DNA of 64,000 nt from Anthostomella pinea (lineage: Eukaryota; Ascomycota; Sordariomycetes; Xylariales; Xylariaceae): positions 1,054,001 to 1,118,000 of the forward strand of contig CAUWAG010000010.1 of NCBI GenBank assembly GCA_963556695.1, in the 5' to 3' direction. The notes beneath the pieces were generated by a model. That model was not told the DNA's origin and searched no databases. It worked only from the letters and a program-made list of their open reading frames with translations. Positions 10,786 to 22,240 of the stretch are shown here, piece by piece. The position numbers and the translations under genes are program-made. The stretch's first letter is position 1. Each line of letters begins with the position of its first letter.

Positions 10786-13700
10786 CTTGACGGGTTGTTT
10801 CGGTTTACGTTGAAAAACGACGGGTAGTTTTCTTGTTGTAAAGAATGTGGTAAAGCTGGAAGCTTGTGGTGAATGAATGGACGACCGGAGTCAAGTTGAG
10901 CAAAATGCGATTGGTGCGGTATTGGCTGTTGGGCTGGAGAGAGGACAGGAGGAAGAGACTGCATGTTGGAGACGGGCGAGTATTAATAGGCTGGTGAGGA
11001 CATAGGATAGGGGATGGATCCTGGCAGTGCCACAGCTGCCTGCACTACTGTATGGGAAATTACACAGATCCATGGGCGGAGTCTGGAACTAGCTTGTTCA
11101 GGGGTGGTGACAGGCACATCAACAACAACGGTGGACCGTGGAGGCGTCGTTGGAACCGCGAAGTGACCCACCAAGATAACCCTCACTTCTGCGCCATACG
11201 CTCCGTCCTTTGAGTAAAATTGAGCCACGTTCCTTCAACCTTGACGTTGTCAGGATGTTGATGGGACACCCCAGTGAGGCTGGTGACAACGGCCAGCAAG
11301 AAGCATGGACAGCTCGTGAGGCCACCAAAGAAGGGCTATTGGCACACTGCCAACCTGTCAACTGACAGATAAACATTTCGGGCGGCTCGGATGGGTCGAA
11401 GTAGACCAACAGCGGCTGTTGATTCGCTGGTCAGTGGTGGGAACCATGGGATGGAAGTGGATGGTTGCTTGATCGATGCCCAGCCCCTAGCGGCAGGGGG
11501 TTTACTCCGCAAAACCGACAATCCTTGTCCTTGGCCCCTTGCGAACGGAAAGGCGCTGAGATTGGACCACCGACTGCCTCGTTTGGATGCAGGAGAGCGA
11601 GATACCACCGTGCCACCACCGAGCATATCCTAAATTCTAGAAGACTCAATGCTGTTGGGAATTATTTCCAGATACGCGCGCCAGGAAGATGAGACAATTT
11701 TGTCTTGCTTGCTACGCGTGGAAGAAAGACAAAAGGGGTTCAAGACACTGGTGTCTGACAGTAATGGAAATTATGATGGAAATCCTCCGAAGTCCAAAGA
11801 CCAGACGACTTGACTTGTTGGTTGTGTGGACGACGTGCGTGCCTTCACCGACCAATGACTGGTGTCATTATTCTTCGCAGATTCCAACCCACCTGACAGC
11901 ATGCATTGCTTTCGACGGCTATGCTTCCAATCATCTGCAAGAGAGATGGATGGCAATGCAATTCGGTCTGCCTGTGCTGCGCTAATGCAGGAACGCTTTC
12001 CCCTCTTGTTATTCCCCTGCTCTAGCGCCCAGGTGCTAGAATAGTAGAAGTTCCAGAGATTACGATGCTCTAGAATTCAACATGCGTTCGTCCTTCACGA
12101 CCTGGACCAATGATGAATGGCCAGGAGACGTTGGATGTGTGGTCACGCGTACTGGCACAGGAGGTGTGGTATCTTCAGCCGGACGCGCAGTGGCGCAGTC
12201 ATGCGAACAGCCAAACCCCTTCGCCGTAGAGCTGCCGTCGCCGTAAAGCCGCCATCGTTGTCGTCGGTCGACAGGAGGACCTAGGTTTCCTCACTCTGGT
12301 GACCGACCGACCGACCGAAAGAACGCGGGTCAGGCCGTCGAAAATCCCGCCAAGCCTACCGATGTCCGTCAGGCAGTCAGGTGACTGAGCGGTCAGCGTT
12401 GGGCGTCTGTGTGTTGGCGCCTCGATCGTGCGACAGTAGCTTTCGAGATCGGCATCCTGTCTTCAAGGATACCGTCACCACCAAAAGAAAAACAGACAAT
12501 TCCATAGACAATCTCACTTTATGTCAACGCAAAAAATGCCACAGCACTGACTGTAGAGTACCTTACGTGATGAGGGAGGGACTGACTCTGAGCCAATAAC
12601 CCTGAACGACGACATCTCAGGACCTGCACTCGGCCGACAGCTCACGGCCAGTTGTCGGTCGGCGGTCGCTGATTGATTGCACTGTACAACCCTCGCAGGC
12701 GCCATCGTTTCGCCATACCAAAGACACGGGTCAAGGTTCTTTTAATCCGAGCTGAAAGCTGACAGCACACATCTCGTGCCGCCAGCGACCTGGATTACCC
12801 TCAACCGCAATAGTGCCTCTCATCTGATAACTGCCGCTTGTCATCATCTTGTCAAGACTCAAAGGTTCAGATGGGGCGGCCTGACTCCCGTGAGAGCACC
12901 AGCAGTTCCTTGCTAGATCGTTAGCAGCTGCATAGCCGCAGAGCTTATTTCAGGCGTGGACTCTGGAGAAGGGGGCGATGAACGATGGCAACCAAAATGG
13001 CATATTTCCTTTCGGCCTGAATCCGCAGTTTGAAGATATCGATCTTTCGGGGAATCGGATGGGACCCGGCGCTCCTATTGACCACGCACTTGCGGCTAGA
13101 GAAAGTTTGATCATCGTGGATGTAACCCTTTGCTCGTCTATCGTCTATCGGGGCGGACTCGGCTTGTCATGAAGCTGTCGATGCTCCAGAGGGGCAGGAT
13201 GTTGATGCTATGGTATCACTGCGATGCCAATCGAGGGCTGACACTGGCGATGCTGTGTTTGGTAGATGGGATGAGCTTCACAAGACCACATCTTGCTGTT
13301 CCCATCAGTAACTCGTTCACCACCAGTTGAACACTAATAAACCCCATATCAATAGGATAACCCAACACCAGCGACGACATGCGGACCGATTCGAACGATT
13401 GATATTGTCGTGTGCCCTATTCAATAAAAAGATAGGAACCCAGGGCTGGCGGTATGCTTCACCCAGCTATTATTAGGCTCAGCCTGGCTGCCTTGGGTTC
13501 CTCACATTGGGTCCCCAGAATCGGAAACGTCAGCATCCCTTCGCCTGTTCGCGAGCCACGCTGCAAGCTAACATGGCGTACCAGTGGAGGCTTGTGAACC
13601 TCTGACGACGCCTTCGTCTTCATCTTCAATGATATGCCTGGTACTTCTTTCGTATGGAGGTTGTGCTGCGCAATTTACGTATGCTCCAAGTTTTGGGGTC

Positions 13701-14331
13701 TCACATGATCGTCGTCGTATGATCGCAGGGTTTTGATGCACTGTTGCCAGTAATGTTCATTAGTTGCTGAAGACAGCCTGACGTGAAGGCGGTTTCGAGT
13801 AGTCGATGCATCGAATCGGCCGGACCAGACCGAAAGCGATCATGATACCAATTCAACTTGCTCGACTTGATTGTCCAAATCTTGATGCGGCACGCATTAT
13901 GTTGTTCTCATGATGGTCCTATGTGGTGTTGTGACGATTGAAACATACAAATGGCCGGGATGTATTATTAAGGGAAACCCCGCGGATTTGCCGTTGGCCT
14001 GCTGCGGACAGTGAGGTGACCTCAGAGTCACACCTCAGAGTCACCGCTGGGGAATGCGGGGCTGGACCCGCCGGCACGAACAACGAACCAAAATAATTAA
14101 ATGTGGCAAGTGGGGTGTGTGCAGCCGTGGCAATCCAACCGCCCGCCCAAGTTTGATAGAGACAAGTTTGACAACAACCAACGCCGCCAGCCTTCTCCCT
14201 CGATCCCATCAGCAAATACCAGCAAACCCGCCGCCTGTCGGCCCTCTACCGCTTGTCACGCAGGTCGCCGCCCGTGGATGCCAACAATGACCTGATGTAC
14301 TACATACGATAGCAAAGGAAGACAAGCAACC
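10786..14331. other. 3.5 kb gene-free interval before exportin-T
   Basis: Only short open frames with no protein-like sequence occur on either strand. A CCGA tetranucleotide run (gaccgaccgaccgaccga) lies near 12300. The right end includes the exportin-T promoter. Confidence 0.45.
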
Positions 14332-17300
14332 ATGGACTCTCAGGTACGGCCCTGCGCCCCCACCATTTGACCATCATCACATGGCGCCCAACCGCCGCAC
14401 CCTAGTCACACCCAGCTACAACTACCTATAAATCATACTGACAGTCATGACAATCCCAGATCAAGAACGCCATCGAAATTGCCTGGAATCCAACATCCGA
14501 CCAATCCCTCAAAGGGCAAGCCTTTGAGTACCTGAACCAGCTGCGGTCTGATCCCCACGCCTGGCAGGCCTGCCTCTCCCTCTTCACTAGATCCCCGAAG
14601 CCCTCCGAAGTAGTCCGACTTGTCGGCCTCGAGGTAGTCAACAATGCCATCCACACCCAGTCTCTAGACATCCAGAGCCTGAGCTCCCTCAAGGATGCTC
14701 TGCTCGAATATGTGCGGTCAACCTACGGCGCCAATCAGCAGGGACAGGCAGACTCTCCCAGCCTGCAGAACAAACTCACCCAGACCATCACCACACTCTT
14801 TGTCGTTCTCTACAAACAGGGCTGGGAGACCTTCTTCGACAACTTCCTTGCCCTCACATCTGTTCCGGGAAGTGGCCAACGGGACAATGTCATGGGCGTC
14901 ATCCTCTACCTGCGCATTCTGGGGTCCATTCACGACGAGATCGCTGATGTCCTGGTCGTGCGCCAGAACGGCCAGGGTCGAAACCACACCGACCTCAAAG
15001 ATCTAATACGAGCACGAGATGTCGGGAAGATAGCACAGTCCTGGCAAGAGTTGCTTGCGCATTACGGAAATCAGAATGATGCCATTGTCGAGATGACCTT
15101 GAAAATCATAGGGAAGTGGGTCAGTTGGATTGACATATCTCTGATCATCAACGACGGCATGCTCGGCCAGATATTCCCACTGATTGGGAGGACCAATCAG
15201 TCCGGCGGCGATGACAAAGTTCGAGATGCCGCCGTGGAAGCTTTCAACGAGATCGTGGGCAAAAAGATGCGCCCAGCTGACAAGACCGAGATGATATCAT
15301 TCCTTAACCTGCGAGACATCATTGCTCAACTCATCGCCAGCCCTCCATTGCACGAATTCAAAGGCACTCCTCGATATGACACGGACCTGGCCGAAGCCGT
15401 CGCCAAGCTCGTCAACACGGTTGTGAGCGACCTGGTTAGAGTTTTGGAAGACCGATCGACCGACGATGCTACCCGCATAAAGGCGAGCCAGCTGCTTCAC
15501 GACTTTGTGCCGCTGCTTTTGCGATTTTTCTCGGACGAGTACGACGAGGTCTGCTCAACCGTGATCCCTTCGCTCACCGATGTTTTGCAATACCTTCGCA
15601 AGCTGTCCGAACTATCCCCTTCTTTCTCCGAACTGCTGCCTGCGATCTTGAACGCAGTCATCATGAAAATGCGTTTCGACGAGACTTCTTCCTGGGGCAA
15701 TGAGGATGAGCAGACAGATGAGGCCGAGTTCCAGGAGTTGCGGAAAAAGTTGCAGGTGCTCCAGAAAAGTGTGGCTTCCGTGAACCAGAACCTATACATC
15801 GAGATTCTGTCGAACCTGGTTGCTACTACCTTCCAGACATTAGATGATCCAGGGTCCCAGCTTGACTGGAGGGACCTCGACTTGGCCTTGCACGAGATGT
15901 ATCTCTTTGGCGAGCTTGCGATGCCCAACCAAGGGTTGAGCCCCAAGAATCAGCCTTCTCCAGAGGCATCCGAGAGGCTGATGGCGATGATGGCCAAAAT
16001 GGTGCAGTCAGGTGAGTACATTCAAACTTGCATCAAGCAATCATACTAATGCCCGGGTTAGGTATAGCAAGCTTCCCCCACCCAGCCATTCTCCTGCAAT
16101 ACATGGAGATATGTGTCCGATACTGTTCATTCTTCGAGACTCAGCCTTCGTACATTGGCCAAGTATTAGAGAATTTCGTACGTCTAGTGCACCATGAGCA
16201 TGTTCGTATTCGCACGCGCTCCTGGTATCTGTTCCAGCGATTTGTGAAGCATCTGCGAGCGCAAGTTGGTAACGTCGCCGAGACGGTGATCCAATCCATT
16301 GGCGATCTTCTCCCTATTAAGGCCGAGGTCCCAGGTGAGGATGCCGACGATGACATGTCCTCGGATGAGACAGACAACTCAGCCGATGCTGTCTTCACCA
16401 GCCAGTTGTACTTATTCGAAGCTATCGGGTGTATCTCGTCTACCTCCGCCACGCCCATCGACAAGCAAGCCATGTACGCCCGGTCTGTCATGGATCCCTT
16501 ATTCGCAGACATGGAGCGTCACCTCCCCAGGGCAAAAGCTGGGGATGCACAAGCCATACTCCAGATCCATCATATCATCATGGCCTTGGGTACGCTTGCA
16601 CACGGCTTCTCGGATTGGACCCCTGGTGCTTCCGGGTCGAATCAGCGTCCACCGCCAGCCAAGGCACTGTCTGATGAGTTTGCACGAGCTTCCGAGGCCA
16701 TCTTGATTGCACTGAATGAGCTCAACACTTCATCCGATATCCGTGCTGCGTGCCGGTCCGCCTTTTCGCGCCTCCTCGGTGTGCTGGGATCTGCCGTGCT
16801 TCCGCAACTGCCTCAGTGGATTGAAGGACTGCTATCCCAAAGTTCGTCAAAAGACGAAATGGCCATGTTCCTGCGTCTTCTGGATCAGGTCGTCTTCGGT
16901 TTCAAGACGGAGATTTATGACGTGCTCAACATGCTCTTGACACCTTTGCTACAAAGGGTTTTTGCTGGTCTCTCAGAACCGATCAACGGCACCGACGACG
17001 AGATACAACTCGCAGAACTTCGACGCGAATATTTGACTTTTCTCGGAATTATACTGAACAACGAGCTGGGTGCCGTCCTTGTCTCGGAATCAAACCAGGG
17101 GTTTTTCGAATCGCTCGTCAACTCGATCCTGACCTTGGCTAGAGAGGTCGGTCCAAGCTCCGGCAACCTCCCAGCAAGTCGACTTGCATTCGGACTCCTT
17201 GCCAAGATGGCGACTGTCTGGGGTGGTCCGGATGTTGCCAATATCTCGGCAAACCCATCTGCGCCAACAGGGACTCCATCGCCCGTGATACCTGGCTTTG

Positions 17301-17587
17301 ACCAGTTTCTCCTTGACCGGTTCCATTCCGTCTGCTGGGAGGTGCTGCGTGATCCACAATTCAAGCCGTCTTCGGACGCCCAGACGAAGCAGGTTTTGAA
17401 CGAAATCGCTGGCCTGGAGCAAACAATATACTTGAAAACAGGCGAAAGGTTCATCCAGCATGTTCAAGCGACACTATTTCCTGGTCTAGGCATTAACGGT
17501 GACGACTTCTTACGACCATTGACCACTTCCACCGATAAAAAGAACTTCGCGAAGTATCTACAAGAACTTCTGAAAGCGATGAGGTGA
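14332..17587 (+). CDS. LOS1: exportin-T, tRNA nuclear export receptor
   Basis: Karyopherin-beta family receptor that carries mature tRNA out of the nucleus with Ran-GTP. Exon 1 is only 12 bases (14332-14343, MDSQ), exon 2 is 14460-16011, exon 3 is 16062-17587. Phases agree and give 1029 residues, the length usual for fungal LOS1. The N-terminal part (IKNAIEIAWNPTSDQSLKGQ, then YLNQLRSDPHAWQACLSLF) is the importin/exportin-like HEAT region. It is followed by the Xpo1-type segment QNKLTQTITTLFVVLYKQGW with LYLRILGSIHDEIADVLV. The remainder is HEAT helices up to LFPGLGINGDDFLRPLTTST and a short basic C-terminus. An acidic insert (EDADDDMSSDETDNSADAV) lies near the middle. The tiny first exon is unusual but its donor (CAG/GTACGG) is good. 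A tRNA gene lies downstream. Confidence 0.93.
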
Positions 17588-18150
17588 TATAGGCACCGAG
17601 ACAGGCATAGTGGACGACCAAGTGGCTACATTGTCAAGCAAAATCAGAAAGCATATCATGGTGTTTGTCTTCGTTGCATATCAAGGAGTTCGGGGGCCGA
17701 CTATACCAACTGCAGTTTCGGTGTTTTGTTAGACGAGAATAGGGGGTAGGTGATACATTTCTGGTCTCTGCATATACAATTACCCGTGGTCCTCAATCTA
17801 TCAACCTGCCGTCCGCTCGAGTTGTATGACATCCCCCGGTCTTGGCTTTCATGGTGCCTATTCTATTCACCTGGGTTTGATACGACGCAATGGCAACCTG
17901 AACTACTTTCTTGAACATATGTAAGCTGCCTACCTTAGCCATATCATCCATGGATCCACAAATAGTAGCTCCGGACATCTTTAAATCCCATGGCAAGCAG
18001 TTACCCGCGTGAGGCTCTCGTGAGTCGTCGCCGACCACACTGCAGACTCTGGACCGGCGGCGAAGGGGCCAAGTGTGAAAAGTACTCACCTCCCTCTCCC
18101 GTTCGGCTATAATCTACCACCGTAACGTCGCCACCCTCTATCAACCAGCC

Positions 18151-18237
18151 GCCCGGTTAGCTCAATCGGTAGAGCGTGAGACTCTTATATCCCAGTGATG
18201 AATCTCAAGGCTGCGGGTTCGACCCCCGCATTGGGCT
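18151..18237 (+). tRNA. tRNA-Lys (anticodon CTT) with 14-base intron
   Basis: A full cloverleaf can be drawn: acceptor stem GCCCGGT with ATTGGGC, D arm with AGCTCAATCGGTAGAGC, anticodon stem TGAGA/TCTCA with loop CTCTTAA, and T arm GCGGG-TTCGACC-CCCGC. The anticodon CTT is at 18184-18186. A 14-base intron (18188-18201) sits after the base 3' of the anticodon, the canonical nuclear position. The discriminator is T at 18237. It lies about 560 bases downstream of the gene for the tRNA exporter. Confidence 0.95.
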
Positions 18238-18281
18238 CAATTCCCGATACCTCGATATAAAGCGAGACCTTCGAACTTTGA

Positions 18282-18286
18282 TTTTT
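18282..18286 (+). terminator. likely Pol III terminator of tRNA-Lys
   Basis: First run of five T residues after the tRNA, 44 bases past its 3' end. RNA polymerase III typically stops at T runs of four or more; the distance is somewhat long. Confidence 0.4.
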
Positions 18287-18289
18287 GCC

Positions 18290-19464
18290 GAGCGAGGGTA
18301 TATATGATAATAGGACTTTAGATTACGATCTCATCCGGGGGATGGCTGCGGTCTTTCCTTTAGTTAGGGTCGTCGGTGGTCAGCAGAGTGAATCTGTTGA
18401 TGTTGACCTTTTTTGTGCCATATTGACCTCCCGATCCGGACCGGATTAAAGGAGAGCGGATAGCAGCGTTGGACGACGACCTCCACGGGGTCCAGGAGAA
18501 ACTCAGACATCTGAAATGCGACGAAAACAAACGAACAAAGCAAGAAAACTATCGTCTGTCAATGGGGAAGACAGGGCACTGTTGTATGGACAGACAAAGG
18601 TGTCGTCTCCGTCTTCGTCGCTCGTCCGTCGCTTCCGCTTCGAGGGCCGTTCTGAGTCTTGGAAGTCGGTCGCCGTTGATGAAAGCCAACTCTGTATTCG
18701 GTGCTAGCGTCGGCGCTCTCGACTTTCTTCGTCTTCGTGGATGAGGTGACTCAAATGACTGGGGGTACAGTGCGTGCCTTGCGTGACTGAATCGGTACAG
18801 AGGAATTGGCTCGTAATAGCGGGCGCAAACCCGACGACTGGACTGGCGAGGACTGGAATGACTCGTTCTCGAACTGGTCGCTGATAACAGGAAACCCTCG
18901 TTAGCGAATTGCCATCAAGAGGTCCAGGTCTTTCAGGCTCTTTCTTGTACTGGTGTACTAGATTGCCTTGGTAGACGCGACGCATGCCGCTCACGATACT
19001 CGACATGATGGACTCGAGGAGAGATGTGAGCTGTGTTGGATGGTGGACGGCGGACTGCAGGCCAGACATGGCCAAGGGCCAAGAGAGAAAAGTCCGCTAC
19101 GCAGCGGCGGGATCACATGTGCGTCTCAACCACGTTCCTCACTGGTGGTTCCGAAACCATTGTTTGCCGAAGCGATACAGGCCTCATGGCCCACATCTCC
19201 TGCATTGTCGGAAGTACTGTCTCGGTGTTAGACAGTATTCACAACTTGTTGAGTGCTGCGACGGCGATTCCCCGATGCTCGTCTGGATCCAAATCTTGGG
19301 GGCTTACGTCGAGCGCTCGCTGGAGGAGGTCGTGGCGGACCGGCCGCCCTTTCTTCAGCGCCTTGTGGGCGTCATTGGTGCCGGCCCACTGGTTGGTGGC
19401 TCATACCAGCCGGCGACCACGCTCGTCCCACTGACTCTCGGGCATGACTATCATGTGAAGCACG
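18290..19464. other. start of accessory stretch, no gene supported
   Basis: Open frames here are short and mutually overlapping. Minus-strand 19075-18704 (123 codons) is the longest but has no recognised motif. The region may hold further decayed pieces of the minus-strand pseudogene that starts at 20241. Confidence 0.35.
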
Positions 19465-20241
19465 TTAGACAGTCCGGGAAGGCATGGAGATTACACCGCG
19501 GTTCGGGATCAGGAGAAAAATCACCGCTTCGGGGGGCCTTGCCGGAAGCTGCTTCACGGTGTAATGTGCCAGAAGGACTTTGTCCGTTGAGTTGCTGACA
19601 TCACCTGAGGCTGGCCCGTGTGTCAAGGGGCCAGCAGAGGCATTCTCGCTCTTTGCCTTGTCATCATAAATAATGATTCGCACAAGACATCCACAGATTT
19701 CGCGAATGTGGTTCACGTCGTAGTAATGGTACTTGGCTCCTGCTGCTGGGTTTTGCCGGCGGAAGCAGATGGAAAGGAGCACCGAGGAAGTCAGGTTGTA
19801 GCGAGAATCTGAGCAGCCGATTTGCACAGCGAGAGTCTTGGGCCCCGGTACGCATACTATACACCTGGCTTCTCGTAATTTGTGTTCCCGCGGCCTGACG
19901 CGAGGCTGCCAAGTCCTCTTGGACCCTCGAGTTCAAGGCTTCCTCCTACGAACCCTCAGGTAGGCCTCCCAGCTTGCGCAGTCGAACGGCGACTCGCACG
20001 ATCCTGGGTTCGAGCTTGGTGCGCTTGGGCTCTGGCGAACCGGTATCGCGGGGATCATGGTGCCCCGGGAAATCACGGTTCCGCTATAGAGGGTAATACC
20101 CCCAGGTAACTTTGTCCCTTTAGGTAGCTACGTGTCACCAGGAAGTTCGATCCCAGCTGGGAGGGTGGTACCTCGCGGTAAGGTCGTACTGCCAGGAAGC
20201 GTCAAGCCACTGTCCATCATGCGCTTGGGAGAGTCGGCCAT
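19465..20241 (-). pseudogene. decayed gene with LPxGT-type hexapeptide repeats
   Basis: An ATG at 20241 opens MADSPKRMMDSG, followed by eight six-residue repeats of the form LPxGTT/LPxGI (18-base period, 20199-20056). A TAG stop (20130-20128) interrupts repeat 4, yet the repeat continues in the same frame (LPKGTK, LPGGIT, LYSGTV, ISRGTM). Further downstream a basic segment (SPEPKRTKLEPRIVRVAVRL) follows in another frame. A protein-like open stretch of 120 codons lies at 19827-19465 (NPAAGAKYHYYDVNHIREIC and DKVLLAHYTVKQLPARPPEA). I do not recognise the family. The continuing repeat beyond the stop is the argument for a broken gene; introns could account for some of the frame changes. Confidence 0.4.
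20056..20199 (-). repeat. 18-bp tandem coding repeat (8 units)
   Basis: Eight consecutive 18-base units, each encoding a hexapeptide close to LPxGTT on the minus strand. Units are diverged at synonymous and non-synonymous sites; unit 4 carries the TAG stop. Confidence 0.6.
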
Positions 20242-21597
20242 GGCGGCTCAATGACGGTAGGGAGGGAGAGATAGGGTGATATAGGGGTAGATGAGTGCCA
20301 GCAATGTTGGTATGAGACGCGAGCTCTTCGCTGGCTCGCGGGGCGTTGTCCGTACTGTGACTGCATTGTTCTGTCTCTTCAGGTCTCGGGTGAGAGCGAA
20401 GTCTTCATGGTGCCGTGCCTTGCGCCAGACGAAGCGCCCCCTTATCCCTTCGGCCCACCCAGGGGTCAGCCGGCATTCCGGCGTCACTTACCTCGCGATT
20501 TTAATGTTGTTGAATTGCTTTCAGACTGACACCAGCCTACTCTGTAAGATTTTACACATGAATTAGCATACGCCCGGCTACGTAGTGCTAAGGTCTGTCT
20601 TACCTCGATCTTGGCATAAAGTGCCATCTGCTCCTTGATTGCTTCCTACACCAACCGACTTGCCGCGGCTATTTAAATGAAGTGAACGCAAACTTGAAAG
20701 AGTCGCCCGATTCGTCGCTATCAATTTCGTGTGTGACTGGAGATCCGTGCTCGAGCTGGGACGTCCCCGTCGACTGATGGGGACCGCTCTCTATCTCGGG
20801 GCAAGGCCTCGGCAAGGTCGACTGAAGGTCCAGAAACTAAGCGCGAACTGACCCGCTCCCGTTCCGCTGGTGGTGAAGTGGGAGGGATGAATAGCTGGGA
20901 AGGGGTCATTATATCGATTTTTCTTTAGTGCGTGCCCAGTCCATTTGCGAGACTGACCCTCCGAGTGACTACAGTCATCCTCACTGCGAGAAAGCTCTAT
21001 GTCTTAGTAGGCCTTGCGGAATTCGGTGCTGGGCGGCGGGCGAGTAGTGGCCGAGGGATGAGGGGAGGTTGCCATGGTGGTAGAAAGGCCCATGGGAACA
21101 GGCGTAGAAGTAGGCGAAGGAGTGGGAGTGGGTGTGGCGGAGGCTTGAGGAGGAGAGGATGCCACGATGGGAGAAAGGCACGGTGGTGTTGGTTTTGTTA
21201 GAGGCTGGCAAAGGCCTTTTATTTGTATTAACGATATGATGACGACTCTTCCGAGTCACCTTCGCCAAGCTCATCTTTGCAGTCTGGGAGCTCGATGTCT
21301 GAAACTTCCAAGTTGCGGGTGATCGGTCACGTCTTCGGGAGCAGCGAAGACTGGGTTTCCTTGCCTGTGAGTCGGCCTTTGGTCGCAACCAACTAACTGT
21401 GTCTTGCTTGCAGTTGACTGATGCTCTGTGGACATAGTCATGTTGGAAGATCTCAAAGATCTTCGCCGACATCAACTAAACAAACGTCGATTCTCTGCTG
21501 GTCGGAGAGGTCGCGGGCGGGGGTGGTGTTGTCCATGTTGATGATGCTTGGAGATCAGACAACAAGACAACGAGACAGGACTGGACATTCCCTAAGG
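20242..21597. other. no gene supported
   Basis: The longest open frame (minus 21475-20981) is rich in Ser/His/Arg with no recognisable motif. A gtgg/gagg-rich patch occurs near 21020-21180. Nothing else was identified. Confidence 0.35.
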
Positions 21598-22240
21598 TCA
21601 TCTAATAACGACTCCGAAATGGCACCACTTTTTGCCCTTGATCAAGTCCTCGGTTTCCCAATGTTCTTTGCCGGAGTTGCGATTGGGGTGCACTTTGTAC
21701 ACCTCAAGGCCCAGAGGTATGTGCTTCAGGGCCTCGTATCGGCCTCGTGCTTGCTGAAACCAACCACCATTCTTCGCTTCGTCCTCAGAGACATGGCCAC
21801 CCGATGCACTTGAAGTGTTCACGAATGGATTCTTGCGCCATGGTATCAAACATTCTGTCAACTTGACGGGTGAACGTGTCAAGATCTCTGTCATGATTGG
21901 AGACGGGAGCGCCACCATGGATCTTGTCCCGCTTGTAGGCGTCACAGTACCTTTCCAGACCTTGAATCAGCTGTTCAAGCTCATCGACGTTGGTGAAAAA
22001 GCCATTACGGCCTTGGAACGGATTCTTGTGCCATGGTACCGAACATGTTCTTGGATAACCCCTCGGGGGTTTTCCACAGAAGGGTCATGACGGCAGAGGG
22101 AAGTTGGAGGGGATCGCCTGCCGGCAGCAATGGACGACCACTGAGCCATGGGATACAGGCTTCTGCTTTGCCCATGGCTCCGGCCTCATACAGAACTGTC
22201 ACCTTGGCCACTTTCTTGTTGAAGTCACTGGTAGGCTAAT
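21598..22240 (-). pseudogene. superfamily 1 helicase relic (Upf1/AAA_12-like)
   Basis: Minus-strand 22211-22005 reads VTVLYEAGAMGKAEACIPWL then GRPLLPAGDPLQLPSAVMTL. This matches the Walker B/motif II (DEAGAM) and motif III (GDPxQLPP) block of a fungal Upf1-like helicase group. The motif II Asp is replaced by Tyr, the frame upstream meets a TAG within about 15 codons, and a stop follows at 22005. Further coding-like sequence in a second frame (RNGFFTNVDELEQLIQGLER) leads to an open stretch 21945-21598 (HVSEDEAKNGGWFQQARGRY, ending HFGVVIR). A short duplication, MFGTMAQESV at about 22040 and MFDTMAQESI at about 21850, lies inside. No ATP-binding P-loop remains here. The helicase identity rests on the two motifs. 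Confidence 0.5.

Noticed and set aside
10374..10964. 196-codon minus ORF overlapping the GPI protein gene in another frame
   Set aside because: Pro/Arg-rich out-of-frame reading of the Ser/Thr repeats; the overlapping frame has a signal peptide and GPI tail.
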